The notes: a model not told the origin generated them from the letters alone. A stretch of 64,000 nucleotides of DNA from Oligoflexia bacterium (GCA_015231955.1 JADGAN010000021.1:26911-90910); one strand, 5' to 3'. Positions 1 through 8,704 are shown, counted from the first letter of the stretch. A program made the numbers and translations.

Positions 1-171
1 CTTTACGACAAAGTAAGCATCTTTATCGCTCCAAAAATTATTGGTGGTGATGGACTTGCTATCGGGCCTTTGGGGATTTCCAAGATGAGTGAAGTCTTGG
101 ACTTTAAGGAAGAAGAGGGATACCACTTCGAGCAACTACCCAATAACAGCGATATCCTCTTCACCAAGTAA
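1..171 (+). CDS. ribD: RibD C-terminal reductase domain, 3' end only (partial)
   Basis: The window opens inside a reading frame (frame 1) that runs 56 codons to TAA. The translation contains an IAPKIIGGDGL segment followed by a GPLGISKM segment. This is the usual last-strand pattern of the 5-amino-6-(5-phosphoribosylamino)uracil reductase domain of RibD, the second enzyme activity in riboflavin synthesis. In that family the segment is part of the NADPH/substrate-binding fold. The N-terminal deaminase domain lies outside the window, so a stand-alone RibD_C/dihydrofolate-reductase-like protein is equally possible. The neighbouring gene converges from the other strand, 15 bp away. Confidence 0.65.
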   Translation, partial: LYDKVSIFIAPKIIGGDGLAIGPLGISKMSEVLDFKEEEGYHFEQLPNNSDILFTK

Positions 172-186
172 CAATCTTAAGTAAGC

Positions 187-2250
187 TTAATAAGCAACAC
201 AACTACCACTAATCCAGTTGCATCTTGATTCATAGGGTTGACAAGTTGGTTCGGTGATGGCCAGCGGACAAGCGTAGTATTTTCCTCGGCACTGATTAAT
301 ATTGTTATTCCATGAACAGAGGGAGTTGTTATTGCAATTGGTAAAGTTAGTATTGCTTTCGCAAGTACCGCCAACACTATTTTGGCAGGTAACAGCGTTC
401 CAGTAGCAAGGGGCCACACAAGTGATCGAAGAGGTATAGGAGCTGCAAGTGGTGCCAGACATGTTTTGGCAGCTATTATTCCCACTATTCCAGTAGCAGG
501 GGGCCACGCAAGTGGGTTGTGTACCATAGGAGCTACAGTTGGTTGTACTCATGTTGGTACAAGTATTTGTGGGAGTATCCCAGTAACAGGGGGCCACGCA
601 AGTGGCCATAGTCATAGTGGAGCAGACAACGTTTGTCTTATTAACACAGCTATGGGCCGCACCAACCAGTGACCAGGTACAAGCAGGATCAGCGATGCAA
701 GTAGCAGAGTCGGTTTTTGCAGAACAAGAGGAGGCCATCATCGGAGCACAGTAGGTAGCATTCCAAACGCAAGCGGTATTTCCACTACAAGTGGTCGAGG
801 TTATAAAGCTAGCACAATCGGTACCGATCATACGACTGCAAACACTGGTTGCTGAGTTCCAGGTACAGCCAGGTTGGGTAGCGCAAGTAGGAGAGGTGAC
901 GTAAGAGGCGCAATCGATGCTCATCGCATTTCTACAGGTAGAGAGAGCAGAATCCCACACACAAGTTCCACCGCCGGTGGTGATGCAAGTTGCTTGCGTG
1001 ACATTGGCACTACAACTGACAGACATGGCGTTTTTGCAACTGGAGGTGGCGGTATCCCAAATGCAAGAGGCGTTGGTAATACAGGTAGGACTGGTCACAT
1101 TGGCCGCACAGTCGTAGGACATAGCATTTTGGCAGGTAGCAGTTGTCATGTTCCAGAGGCACGCTGGAGTTGTGGTGCAAGTTGCTTGGGTGAGGTAAGT
1201 GGCACAACTGGTGATCATCGCATTTCGGCACTGTCCAGTGGTAGCAGTGGTGCGTTCCCAAAAGCAAGGGGTCATGCAGGTGGCCTCAGTCACGTTAGCG
1301 GAGCAGCTGATAGTCGAGGCGTTCATACAGTAGCTGCTGGTAGAGTTCCAAGAGCAAGCACCGGTACATTGGGCCACTGGTTTACCAGCACAACTGACGG
1401 CGGCGGCACGATCACAACCCATGGTCGTGATATTCCAATAACAGCCAGGAGTGGCCCTACAAGCGGCTTCGCCAAGACCGCAATTAATACCAAATTGCGA
1501 TTCACAGCGATCACCCATCCACACACAACCGGTGACGGAGCAGGTGGCAGAGGTGATAAAGGCGGAACAGTAGCCAGTGGAGACGGTGTAGCCTACCTCG
1601 GCGGTAAAGCTATCGATTGTGGGTACAGAGTAGTTGAGGGTTCTCATCACCGTGTTGTTCTCGTCGAGAACGTGAATGATAAAATCGTTTTCTCGAAGAA
1701 ATTTACTGTAAGAGAATTCTCCAGCAGCATTGGTGGTCCCTGTATAAAAATATTCTCCACTAGGCCAGGCATCGTGCTTTAACCCAATTTTTTGATTGCT
1801 AACTGCCACATTGGCCTCATTCTTTACTGTGATTGTTCCCGTTACTTTATGAGGAGAGAGATCGGTGTTAACGGGTGCGAGGTTTATGGTGATATTACCA
1901 CCGGAGAGTGGTTGAAAAACGGAATCGTAATAGAGTTGCCCACTCGTAAAGACCCAAACCGAGATGCGGGTGGGACCATTTGGAACATTAAAACTTAGCT
2001 CACTACTGGTAGTGGCAGGGCCTATAGGTAGTTGATAATATCCTTTGCCAAAAGCGCCTTTATATCCAACGGCCGCATAGAGAATTTCTCCAGGAGTGAT
2101 TGCTTTCGTTTGTGTTTGAGCATCAGACTCGTTTTGAAACTGCATCACGATTTTTACATCGGTATTTCCTGGTTTACTTGGGCCACATGCCGCTGCAAGC
2201 ACGATAACTAAAAAGAGAGAGAAAAATAGAGTTGAAAATTGTCTTATCAT
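187..2250 (-). CDS. Lipoprotein with about 15 Cys-Trp repeats
   Basis: The 687-residue protein starts with a lipoprotein signal peptide (LAAAC, Cys22), so it should be lipid-anchored after export. Residues 30-225 look like two beta-rich, Ig/carboxypeptidase-regulatory-like segments (for example GTITVKNEANVAVSNQKIG). From about residue 228 to the end there are fifteen imperfect repeats of 28-34 residues with the pattern C-x(7-9)-C-x(3-7)-C-x-W-x(5-10)-C, often followed by N-A/N-M. Four Cys and one Trp per unit recall PSI/plexin-type disulfide modules, but I cannot assign a family. It follows the TPR protein by 11 bp and is probably the last gene of an operon with the FecR-domain gene. Export and disulfide bonding are inferred. 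The repeat DNA also creates long antisense open frames, which are shadows. Function unknown; surface or adhesive role plausible. Confidence 0.85.
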   Translation of the reverse strand: MIRQFSTLFFSLFLVIVLAAACGPSKPGNTDVKIVMQFQNESDAQTQTKAITPGEILYAAVGYKGAFGKGYYQLPIGPATTSSELSFNVPNGPTRISVWVFTSGQLYYDSVFQPLSGGNITINLAPVNTDLSPHKVTGTITVKNEANVAVSNQKIGLKHDAWPSGEYFYTGTTNAAGEFSYSKFLRENDFIIHVLDENNTVMRTLNYSVPTIDSFTAEVGYTVSTGYCSAFITSATCSVTGCVWMGDRCESQFGINCGLGEAACRATPGCYWNITTMGCDRAAAVSCAGKPVAQCTGACSWNSTSSYCMNASTISCSANVTEATCMTPCFWERTTATTGQCRNAMITSCATYLTQATCTTTPACLWNMTTATCQNAMSYDCAANVTSPTCITNASCIWDTATSSCKNAMSVSCSANVTQATCITTGGGTCVWDSALSTCRNAMSIDCASYVTSPTCATQPGCTWNSATSVCSRMIGTDCASFITSTTCSGNTACVWNATYCAPMMASSCSAKTDSATCIADPACTWSLVGAAHSCVNKTNVVCSTMTMATCVAPCYWDTPTNTCTNMSTTNCSSYGTQPTCVAPCYWNSGNNSCQNMSGTTCSSYTSSITCVAPCYWNAVTCQNSVGGTCESNTNFTNCNNNSLCSWNNNINQCRGKYYACPLAITEPTCQPYESRCNWISGSCVAY

Positions 2251-2261
2251 GATGGTACTCC

Positions 2262-3875
2262 TTAAATACTTACTTCGATATCTAATCCAAAAAGATGTTT
2301 TTTGTAGTCATAGGCAGTCTTATCTTTGGAGTTGGTTTTAGAAAACTCATAACGGAAAGAGGCCTCCAGCAATTTTAAAAATTTATAAGAAAGCGTGAGA
2401 GAAGGATTGATGGTAGTCTCCGTTCCGCGAGTGGCCCGCTGTAACTTGGTATCGGTGATGGTAAAAGCAAGAGCAGCACTTAATTGTAAATTATCGCTAA
2501 AGAGAGTGGGAACGATATAATCGACTCTTGTGAGAAAAGAGTTTTGAGAATTACTTTTACTCTTGGGGTTGGTGGTGAAATCGGCATTAAATAACCCCAT
2601 CATGGTGTGCGTATTGGGCAAGGAGAGCATTTGAATTAAAGAAAAGTTATTAGTGTATGAGTCTGAGCTATCAACTTTGGCATCATACTGTTTGCGCTTA
2701 AGTTTAAGAGTAGAGTCGCCTTTGGACCAAAGTCCTAATTTTTCCTCCAAGGAGAAGCTCCAGGTGCGCCCGGAGTGGCGAAGATGACCATTTGCCTGGT
2801 CATCTTTTGCGGTATAATTAAACTCGCTTTCAAAGGAGGCGGTTCCCATCTTGGCCAGTAAAGTGTGCTCTAATCCTGCTTTGACTTTAGGTTGCAAGGA
2901 GTAGGCATCATTCTTTTGAATGTTGATGTTTTTTCGGTGAGTGGTGTGGCGAGTGTGAGTTACCCTTCCCTCTGGAGTGAGCAGGTAACGGCGCTTAAAT
3001 GCAAAAATATTTTTTGCATTTAAATCGGCCTTCATGATGAGTGACGATTTGTAACTGGCCTTGGCGGTACTTTGATCGGCCTCTGAGACTACGTTGGAGT
3101 CGTGCTCAACACTCTCCTTGAATTTAAGACTAAATCTTTTAGGAGAGAGGCGACGACCATTTACCATCTTATTCTCGTCAAGATCGTACTTCTCTTTAAT
3201 CTCAATCATGCGCTTGCTGACTTGCTTAGAGACAGGGGAGCTTGGATCCATATCGTAAGCACCAGTTAGCACTGGGATCACTTTGGTGACAACATCACTA
3301 CGGATCTCTTGTTTATCTTCTTTTCGTTCCGCCATTGTTAGTAAGAGTTCACCAATCTGAAAGCGTGCACTTTGGCCTAACCCCTCTTTGGCATTTTTAA
3401 TTTTGGCATAGCTCTGGATTGCAACTTGATGCTCTTCCAGCATTTGACTGATGTATCCTATATAGTAATAGGAGGATTCACTCAAATAGTCCTTGCTGAT
3501 GGAGGCCTCGAAGTGAGCACGCGCCTTCGGCATATTTCTAGCTGCATAGTAAGCTTGCCCTAGCTCATAATGAATATCATTGGAGCTGTTGCCCTCTTGA
3601 AGTGCAGTTTCAAAATTGGTAACAGCACTATCAAACTCTTGAAGCTTGCTATAGCAAAGTCCGCGTAAGTAGTGAATGGAGGAGTTTACGTTTTTATCTA
3701 AACTGCTGCCACTGGCACTATCTAAATTTTTTAAAGCTTGAGCATAGGCACCTTTCTTATAGAGTTCCAGTGCTTTCCCCAGATCATCTGCAGAAAAAGC
3801 AGCAAAATTTTTTATTGGTAACAAGATAAGCGTCACAATGATTGTTGTAGTAATAATAATAATATTTTTTTTCAT
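2262..3875 (-). CDS. TPR protein with C-terminal outer-membrane-barrel-like region
   Basis: The start at 3875 is chosen because AAGGAT lies 6 nt upstream and the next residues (MKKNIIIITTTIIVTLILL) form a signal peptide. A start at 3911 would overlap the upstream gene and has no site. The protein has 537 residues. Residues about 25-190 hold several TPR units (ALELYKKGAYAQALKNLDSA; IHYLRGLCYSKLQEFDSAVTNFETAL; YELGQAYYAARNMPKARAHFEASI). Residues about 240-537 are rich in alternating polar/aromatic strands and end in a hydrophobic strand (LFGLDIEVSI). This resembles TPR-plus-barrel proteins such as surface lipoprotein assembly modifiers. The barrel is inference. It sits between the FecR-domain protein and the Cys-repeat lipoprotein with 10-11 bp gaps, so the three are likely co-transcribed. 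Role may be export or display of a neighbour. Confidence 0.8.
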   Translation of the reverse strand: MKKNIIIITTTIIVTLILLPIKNFAAFSADDLGKALELYKKGAYAQALKNLDSASGSSLDKNVNSSIHYLRGLCYSKLQEFDSAVTNFETALQEGNSSNDIHYELGQAYYAARNMPKARAHFEASISKDYLSESSYYYIGYISQMLEEHQVAIQSYAKIKNAKEGLGQSARFQIGELLLTMAERKEDKQEIRSDVVTKVIPVLTGAYDMDPSSPVSKQVSKRMIEIKEKYDLDENKMVNGRRLSPKRFSLKFKESVEHDSNVVSEADQSTAKASYKSSLIMKADLNAKNIFAFKRRYLLTPEGRVTHTRHTTHRKNINIQKNDAYSLQPKVKAGLEHTLLAKMGTASFESEFNYTAKDDQANGHLRHSGRTWSFSLEEKLGLWSKGDSTLKLKRKQYDAKVDSSDSYTNNFSLIQMLSLPNTHTMMGLFNADFTTNPKSKSNSQNSFLTRVDYIVPTLFSDNLQLSAALAFTITDTKLQRATRGTETTINPSLTLSYKFLKLLEASFRYEFSKTNSKDKTAYDYKKHLFGLDIEVSI

Positions 3876-3885
3876 AATTCTATCC

Positions 3886-5637
3886 TTAGAGTGAAATGAT
3901 TGCTCGTACATTGGTTGAGGTTGAACTTCCCTCCATCCTGTTTTGAATGGTGTCGTTTACTCGCTGTAGGATGTTATCGATATTGATAGTAGGGGGAGTG
4001 TATCCACCACCATAGAGCGCTCCCTCTCCCATTCCTGGCATCCCAGGCATTCCAGGCATCCCTGGCATCATCGTTCCTGGTGCCATAGGCCCAGTTGCAG
4101 CTCCCATCGCTGGTCGAAACATATCGTCTACCGGTCTACCGGCACGAGCAGGGTCAAAGGAGGTGGGATCATTGGGTGAATAAAATGCTGGACCTCCTGC
4201 TGCGGTAAAGGTTAACACTTGAGGCACAGCGGGCATGCCCATGCCCATGCCCATGCCCGCTGCTCCTGGGGCAACACCGCCAGGCATTCCGGCCATACCC
4301 GGCGCCATACCTGCTGCCATAGCTGGTGCCATCATTCCTGGTGCCATACCTGTTGGCGCTCCTGCCGCCCCTCCTGCTGGAGCTGCCATTGTCTCACCTG
4401 CTTTGCCTGGCATAGGCATCATAACCTCTGTGCGCACAAATGCCCCTGTCTCTGTGAGCTTTAGACCCATCGGAGGAATGTAGTTTCCAGTGGCCATATC
4501 AAATCGCCCCGCTGTGGGAGGTGGAACGTAAACGCCAGTATTTGCATCAAAAGTACTGCCTGGAGGAGGAGGTAGATAAAAGCCGGTCTTGATATCAATA
4601 AACCCACCTGCAGGAGGTGCAAATTGCCCAGTTTTTCGATCAACAAATCCCTCTGGAGGAGGAGCGATATTAGCACCAGCTGGCGCTTGTGCTAATAAAG
4701 GCCTAGTAACTGCTGCTCCAGCTGCTCCACCTACTCCAGTTGCGCCTGCATTTTCACCCTTAAGCATCCCTGCTTGTTCAAATTGTTTTTCAGCGCTCTT
4801 TAGACCTTCAGTGCTGACAAAAACTTTAGAGGGAACACCAGGAGGAATGGGCGATTGATAAGATTTACTATTGCTACTGCCACTACCACCGGCACTGCCA
4901 CTGCCACCGCTGCTTATAGCGGAAGATGCTGTTTCGCCAGTGCTGGCGTTATTGCTATTCTTTAAACTCTCTAACTGTGCTGGAGAAATTTTAACAGGAA
5001 TCGAGACCTGCTCTTGATTAGGGTTTGCTCCGGCAAATTGCCCCTCGGTTACTGTCACCGCTTTTTCTGAGTTCACTGCCAGGGCCAATGTTTGCATGTC
5101 TTTGATCTCCTCTTTGGGATCGACTTGCACCATCTTCACTGTACCTTCAAAGGTAATTAAGGAGGTCATTTCAGTGGTAGGATTAAAGATGGTTTGAAAA
5201 TCAGTTCCGCGAATACCCATAGCAGAACTTTTGGTGCGAATAAAAAGTTTATCCTTCTTTCCACTCTTTTCCGCCTCTTGCTGATGCTCTAAAATATTTT
5301 GGGTAACTTGACTCCGAATCTGTCCCTTAAGCAGTGAGATGATACCAGGTTCATTTTTGGAGAAAGCATTCACCGTCATGCTGCTCTCAGGGCCTACGCT
5401 AATTTGCGAATTATCGTTAAATAAAAGTTTTACAAAACTTTTTGCCTTGGTCTGAATGTTGGCCCCTTCGGGGATGGTATCATCCTGTTTTAGTTTATTA
5501 TTATTAAGGACGACATCTCCTCGAAGAATTAACACCTTTGCCACGCTTTTAGGAATAGGAGTATTCCCCAAAGAGCTAAAAGCAAAGAGCAACAATAAAA
5601 ATACACAAAAAAATGCCTGCAAATGTGATTTTGACAT
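3886..5637 (-). CDS. Secreted FecR-domain protein with Pro/Gly/Met-rich repeats
   Basis: The 583-residue protein has a signal peptide (residues 1-24) and a FecR-like domain at about 33-170, with the typical VLRGDV, FVKLLFNDNSQISVGPESS and SSAMGIRGTDF segments. A Gly/Ser linker follows (about 230-258). Residues 326-401 contain five copies of a short unit with consensus G-F-hydrophobic-D-x-x-T-G-x-Y/F-x-P-P. Residues 405-555 are very rich in Gly, Met, Ala and Pro. FecR domains of this kind occur in periplasmic or surface proteins and here would not be an anti-sigma factor, since no sigma gene is adjacent and no cytoplasmic N-terminus is seen. AGAAGG precedes the ATG. First gene of the probable three-gene operon. 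Low-complexity DNA repeats inside it (about 4032-4070 and 4232-4258) could change length by slippage. Confidence 0.85.
   Translation of the reverse strand: MSKSHLQAFFCVFLLLLFAFSSLGNTPIPKSVAKVLILRGDVVLNNNKLKQDDTIPEGANIQTKAKSFVKLLFNDNSQISVGPESSMTVNAFSKNEPGIISLLKGQIRSQVTQNILEHQQEAEKSGKKDKLFIRTKSSAMGIRGTDFQTIFNPTTEMTSLITFEGTVKMVQVDPKEEIKDMQTLALAVNSEKAVTVTEGQFAGANPNQEQVSIPVKISPAQLESLKNSNNASTGETASSAISSGGSGSAGGSGSSNSKSYQSPIPPGVPSKVFVSTEGLKSAEKQFEQAGMLKGENAGATGVGGAAGAAVTRPLLAQAPAGANIAPPPEGFVDRKTGQFAPPAGGFIDIKTGFYLPPPPGSTFDANTGVYVPPPTAGRFDMATGNYIPPMGLKLTETGAFVRTEVMMPMPGKAGETMAAPAGGAAGAPTGMAPGMMAPAMAAGMAPGMAGMPGGVAPGAAGMGMGMGMPAVPQVLTFTAAGGPAFYSPNDPTSFDPARAGRPVDDMFRPAMGAATGPMAPGTMMPGMPGMPGMPGMGEGALYGGGYTPPTINIDNILQRVNDTIQNRMEGSSTSTNVRAIISL
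4032..4070. repeat. 9-bp tandem repeat coding Pro-Gly-Met
   Basis: Four to five imperfect copies of a 9-bp unit (CCTGGCATC/T on the plus strand) encode PGMPGMPGMPGM near the C-terminus of the FecR-domain protein. Copy-number change would stay in frame. Confidence 0.8.
4232..4258. repeat. 6-bp tandem repeat coding Gly-Met
   Basis: About four perfect copies of GCCCAT on the plus strand encode a GMGMGMGM run in the FecR-domain protein. In-frame slippage would vary the length of the Gly-Met tract. Confidence 0.85.
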
Positions 5638-5720
5638 AACACCTTCTAAGTAGAAAAAAGTTGTTGGGAGTTTATAACTATTAAAAAATTTTATTGATAG
5701 AAGTTAATGATGGCAATAAA

Positions 5721-5745
5721 AATAAAAAAGTGCCAGCCGACTTTT
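5721..5745 (-). terminator. Possible weak terminator after the 27-bp-repeat lipoprotein
   Basis: On the minus strand a 6-bp AT-rich stem (AAAAGT/ACTTTT, 8-nt loop) runs into a T-rich tract about 75 nt beyond the stop codon at 5818. The stem is weak, so this is tentative. Confidence 0.3.
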
Positions 5746-5817
5746 GGGACTCATTGCCGTTGTTGGTAGTTGAGCATTTAAGGAGGAGAGAAGCAGCTAC
5801 TGTCTTCCTTTTTTGCT

Positions 5818-6672
5818 CTAATGGCTTACAGTACAGCTCTCGAGACCTTCTGGTTTAATACTCTGTGGACAAGCAACGGGAAAAGTTTCTCCTGGTTGAT
5901 CAGTAAAGCCAACTGGGGTTACGCTTCCGCTATCTTCAACTGGAGTAGCACCGCCGCTACCTTCATCAGCTGGAGTAGTACCACCGCTACCTTCATCAGC
6001 TGGAGTAGTACCATCGCTGCCATCAGCTGGGATAGCACCACCGCTACCTTTACCTGTACTTGGTGTTGCAGGAAGAGGAATTGCATTGGTTATTTCCTTG
6101 AAATCGGCCAAGGTTAATCCATAAAGTTCTTCTACAGAAGATGCTTTTGTGATCTCATTACATTCTACCATTTTGTTCATTAGATTTCTTGTGTAGGTGT
6201 GCTTAACAAACTCAACGCACTCTTCGGCGACAAAACAGGATGTATTGGATTCAGGAGAATCGGACAATTCACCATTGCTAATTTTCCATTCGCTACCATC
6301 CAGTAGTCTTCCACTTTTAGTGAAGCTTCCAGCAGCGTTCATTTTTTGTGACTCTACCATATAGACAGGAACTACTTTTTTTATCCATTTTGACCAAGTT
6401 AGAACTCCAGTGAGATTTAAATTAAAGAGTGGTGATTGCAAATTATACTTTTGTGGGTTTAAGCACATGTCTTTTAATTCATCTAAACTTTTTGTCATCA
6501 AATTATCTGGAGTGACTATGACGGTGTCGTCTGGTTTGCTAGGATCACTTGGTGTAATTACCCCATCTTCGAGATTATTATTGGCAACTTTAATTGCTTC
6601 TGCAGTTGAAAAGCATGATGTATGCATGGTCATGAAAAAACAGAAGGTTGTGAATTTTAAAATCGTGTTCAT
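5818..6672 (-). CDS. Lipoprotein with Gly/Thr/Pro/Asp repeats
   Basis: The start at 6672 is preferred over 6720 because AAGGAG lies 6 nt upstream and the sequence then begins as a short lipoprotein signal (MNTILKFTTFCFFMTMHTSC). The mature 265-residue protein starts at Cys20. Its middle part (about 50-195) contains a few Cys residues and no family I recognise. Residues about 206-265 contain tandem nine-residue units of the type GSGGTTPADE/GSGGATPVED, encoded by 27-bp DNA repeats. The tail after the repeats has two more Cys (VACPQ, ESCTV). It lies on the same strand as the FecR/TPR/Cys-repeat genes but 180 bp upstream, probably with its own promoter. Function unknown. Confidence 0.75.
   Translation of the reverse strand: MNTILKFTTFCFFMTMHTSCFSTAEAIKVANNNLEDGVITPSDPSKPDDTVIVTPDNLMTKSLDELKDMCLNPQKYNLQSPLFNLNLTGVLTWSKWIKKVVPVYMVESQKMNAAGSFTKSGRLLDGSEWKISNGELSDSPESNTSCFVAEECVEFVKHTYTRNLMNKMVECNEITKASSVEELYGLTLADFKEITNAIPLPATPSTGKGSGGAIPADGSDGTTPADEGSGGTTPADEGSGGATPVEDSGSVTPVGFTDQPGETFPVACPQSIKPEGLESCTVSH
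5938..6045. repeat. 27-bp tandem repeat in lipoprotein gene
   Basis: About four copies of a 27-bp unit (GCTGGAGTAGTACCACCGCT and variants), with single-base differences, encode the Gly-rich acidic repeats of the lipoprotein. The period is a multiple of three, so changes in copy number alter length, not frame. Confidence 0.8.
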
Positions 6673-7324
6673 TTTAATCTCCTTGATAAAAATTGCAGGT
6701 ACTAAAGGTATTAAAAACACTAAAAAAACAGCACGTTCTGGTGAACGCCTTAGGATGAGGGGCGATTATAGTTGCCTGCAAAACGAAGTCAAGCAATAAT
6801 TAAAACTCACCAAGTTGTCGTTTTGAATTTTTCTGGAACATTCTTAGGGATTTCAAAAAAATGGCGAAAACATTTTTTCACTGGAACAATTCAATTATTT
6901 TTTTTATGGAAAACCCTAAAGATCTTCTTTCTTAAAAAAAATTGGATCAAGTTGAAACTAATTTTCACTAAAAAATGTAACACATTTTTTGAAAGAGAAA
7001 GAATTCGATCTTCTTGTCTTTAAGAAAGCAAAACGCTTTCCTATTTAATTTGTAATGCGAATTGTTGGTGAAATGCATTCTTTGGACGTCCAATAAGGCA
7101 GAGCAAGCAGAATATAAGAAAACGCGGTGTCCGTTGTAAAATTTTTTCGTAAACTTTTTTCTCTAGATTCGTTTACCTATTGCTAGTACTTTCCTTCTTT
7201 TCAATGTATGTACTCTATCGGTAATCAAGTTCTGTCCTTTTCACAAGTTAGTTTTTAAATAATCGTAGCGATAAATTTACTTAAAAATCCAAGCGTGAAG
7301 AGGATCAACTCGCAAGGAGGCAAC
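6673..7324. other. AT-rich intergenic region between divergent genes
   Basis: This 650-bp stretch separates the start of the lipoprotein gene on the minus strand from the start of the GDSL gene on the plus strand. It is very rich in A and T tracts and must carry both promoters. Open frames here have no ribosome binding site and low-complexity translations. I see no gene, stable RNA or clear operator in it. Confidence 0.5.
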
Positions 7325-8704
7325 ATGAGATTTGTAATGTTATGTTCCTTATGTTTTTTGATGTACATTTATTTAGCATGCTACGCTGTTTTATTCCAAC
7401 CAGCTTTTGCATCCAGTACTGAGGCGACAAAGATTAAATCCTATGTTGGGTGCTATTACTACAATCCTGATCATCCGATCCTAGGGGCCTATCAAAACCT
7501 AGCTTATGCTTGGGCGCTGGACTCTTCTGGAGACTACCTTTTATTAGATGGGTATTATGATGGCCGTTTCTTTTTTGTGACAGATCACAATTTCAATTTT
7601 CAGAGAGTTCAGCAATTGTGTGAGCAAAGCATTCCTCCTGGGATGCAATTCTACTCTGCCGAAGCTTTTAATCACTTCTTAGACCGTTATCCTAGCGGAA
7701 TTGGTTATTCCGTCAAAAAAGATGCTGTAATAACAAAATATGTCCTCTTTGGCGATAGTGTCTCTGACACGGGAGGTTTGCACAAGTGGATAAGAGTTTT
7801 TCCTGGCGGAGTCTACTGGAATGGCCATTTTACTAACGGATGGGTATGGATCCAATACCTTTCAACTTTTTCAAACAACATGCCGGTTATCAATTGGTCG
7901 TATGCAGGCATGAAGACTTCGAGATTTTTTATAGCAGAGGATGATAGTAAGGTCTTCAATTTTTTTGACTACGTTAAAACAAAATTAACAGGAAACTTTC
8001 TTACTGAGCTAGAGAAATATCTAGCTGCCCCAACGTTTAACCTCTCGACGACACTCCATTTTATCTTCCTTGGCGCCAATAACTACTATCACTTAATGGG
8101 TAGTTCTTTCGTCATGGAGCAGATCGAAAAAGAGAGCGAAGGTGACGCTGTTTCTCCTATTGCCTTAAACTATGCGAATAAAAGTGCTGAAGATATTATG
8201 ACAGGAGTAGAGCGCTTGAGGCAACATGGAGGTCGAAGCTTTGTGATTATTGCGCTTCCTGATCTCGGACGATTTCCTACTCGCGATTTCTATGCCCACT
8301 TAATGAAAAACCTCTCTCGTTTGAGTCATCTACATAACAGGCAATTAAAAAAGATGGTCGAGAGCTACCAACAAGAGCATCCAGAAGTAAAAATGATTTG
8401 GGTTGATGCGCCTTTTTTCATGCAACAAATTTGTGATCATCCTGAAGAGTTTGCCATTACCGATACAACGAATACTTGCCTGAAAACGATAACCTTCAGA
8501 GGAACAAGAGAAGATATTTGCAATAACCCGAATGATTATCTCTTTTACGACTTAGCTCACCCTACTAGTCGTATACACTGCTTTTTGGCCCAAAGAATTT
8601 ATAAGCTGTTATTCGAACAACATTTGACCTCATCTCCTCCCATGGACAAAGAGTCCGTTTACCGCTACTGTGTAGAGGAGAGTGAGCGGATCTTAATTCC
8701 TTGA
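7325..8704 (+). CDS. Secreted GDSL/SGNH esterase, thermolabile-hemolysin-like
   Basis: The ATG at 7325 follows AAGGAGG by 5 nt, which excludes the upstream in-frame start. The 459-residue protein has a signal peptide (1-30). An N-terminal region (about 35-130) has the aromatic WALDSSGDYLLLDGYYDG pattern seen ahead of the catalytic domain in Vibrio thermolabile hemolysin. The SGNH domain follows: block I GDSVSDTG (143-150, nucleophile Ser145), the YWNGHFTNGWVWIQYL block (164-179) typical of hemolysin/PlaA-type lipases, GANNYY (250-255), a PDLGRFP block, and the catalytic pair Asp409-xx-His412. The known family hydrolyses phospholipids or transfers acyl groups to sterols (GCAT). A secreted phospholipase/lysophospholipase is inferred. 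It converges on the phosphatase gene 31 bp away. Confidence 0.8.
   Translation: MRFVMLCSLCFLMYIYLACYAVLFQPAFASSTEATKIKSYVGCYYYNPDHPILGAYQNLAYAWALDSSGDYLLLDGYYDGRFFFVTDHNFNFQRVQQLCEQSIPPGMQFYSAEAFNHFLDRYPSGIGYSVKKDAVITKYVLFGDSVSDTGGLHKWIRVFPGGVYWNGHFTNGWVWIQYLSTFSNNMPVINWSYAGMKTSRFFIAEDDSKVFNFFDYVKTKLTGNFLTELEKYLAAPTFNLSTTLHFIFLGANNYYHLMGSSFVMEQIEKESEGDAVSPIALNYANKSAEDIMTGVERLRQHGGRSFVIIALPDLGRFPTRDFYAHLMKNLSRLSHLHNRQLKKMVESYQQEHPEVKMIWVDAPFFMQQICDHPEEFAITDTTNTCLKTITFRGTREDICNNPNDYLFYDLAHPTSRIHCFLAQRIYKLLFEQHLTSSPPMDKESVYRYCVEESERILIP

Noticed and set aside
382..1782. Long plus-strand open frames opposite the Cys-repeat lipoprotein
   Set aside because: They are antisense to repeat DNA, have no ribosome binding sites and give low-complexity translations. 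The minus-strand gene explains the region.
4219..4858. Plus-strand frames rich in His/Ala/Pro
   Set aside because: Antisense shadows of the Gly-Met and Pro-rich repeats of the FecR-domain gene.
4017..6060. Tandem repeats as a CRISPR array
   Set aside because: Repeats are short, contiguous and coding, with no spacers and no cas genes nearby.
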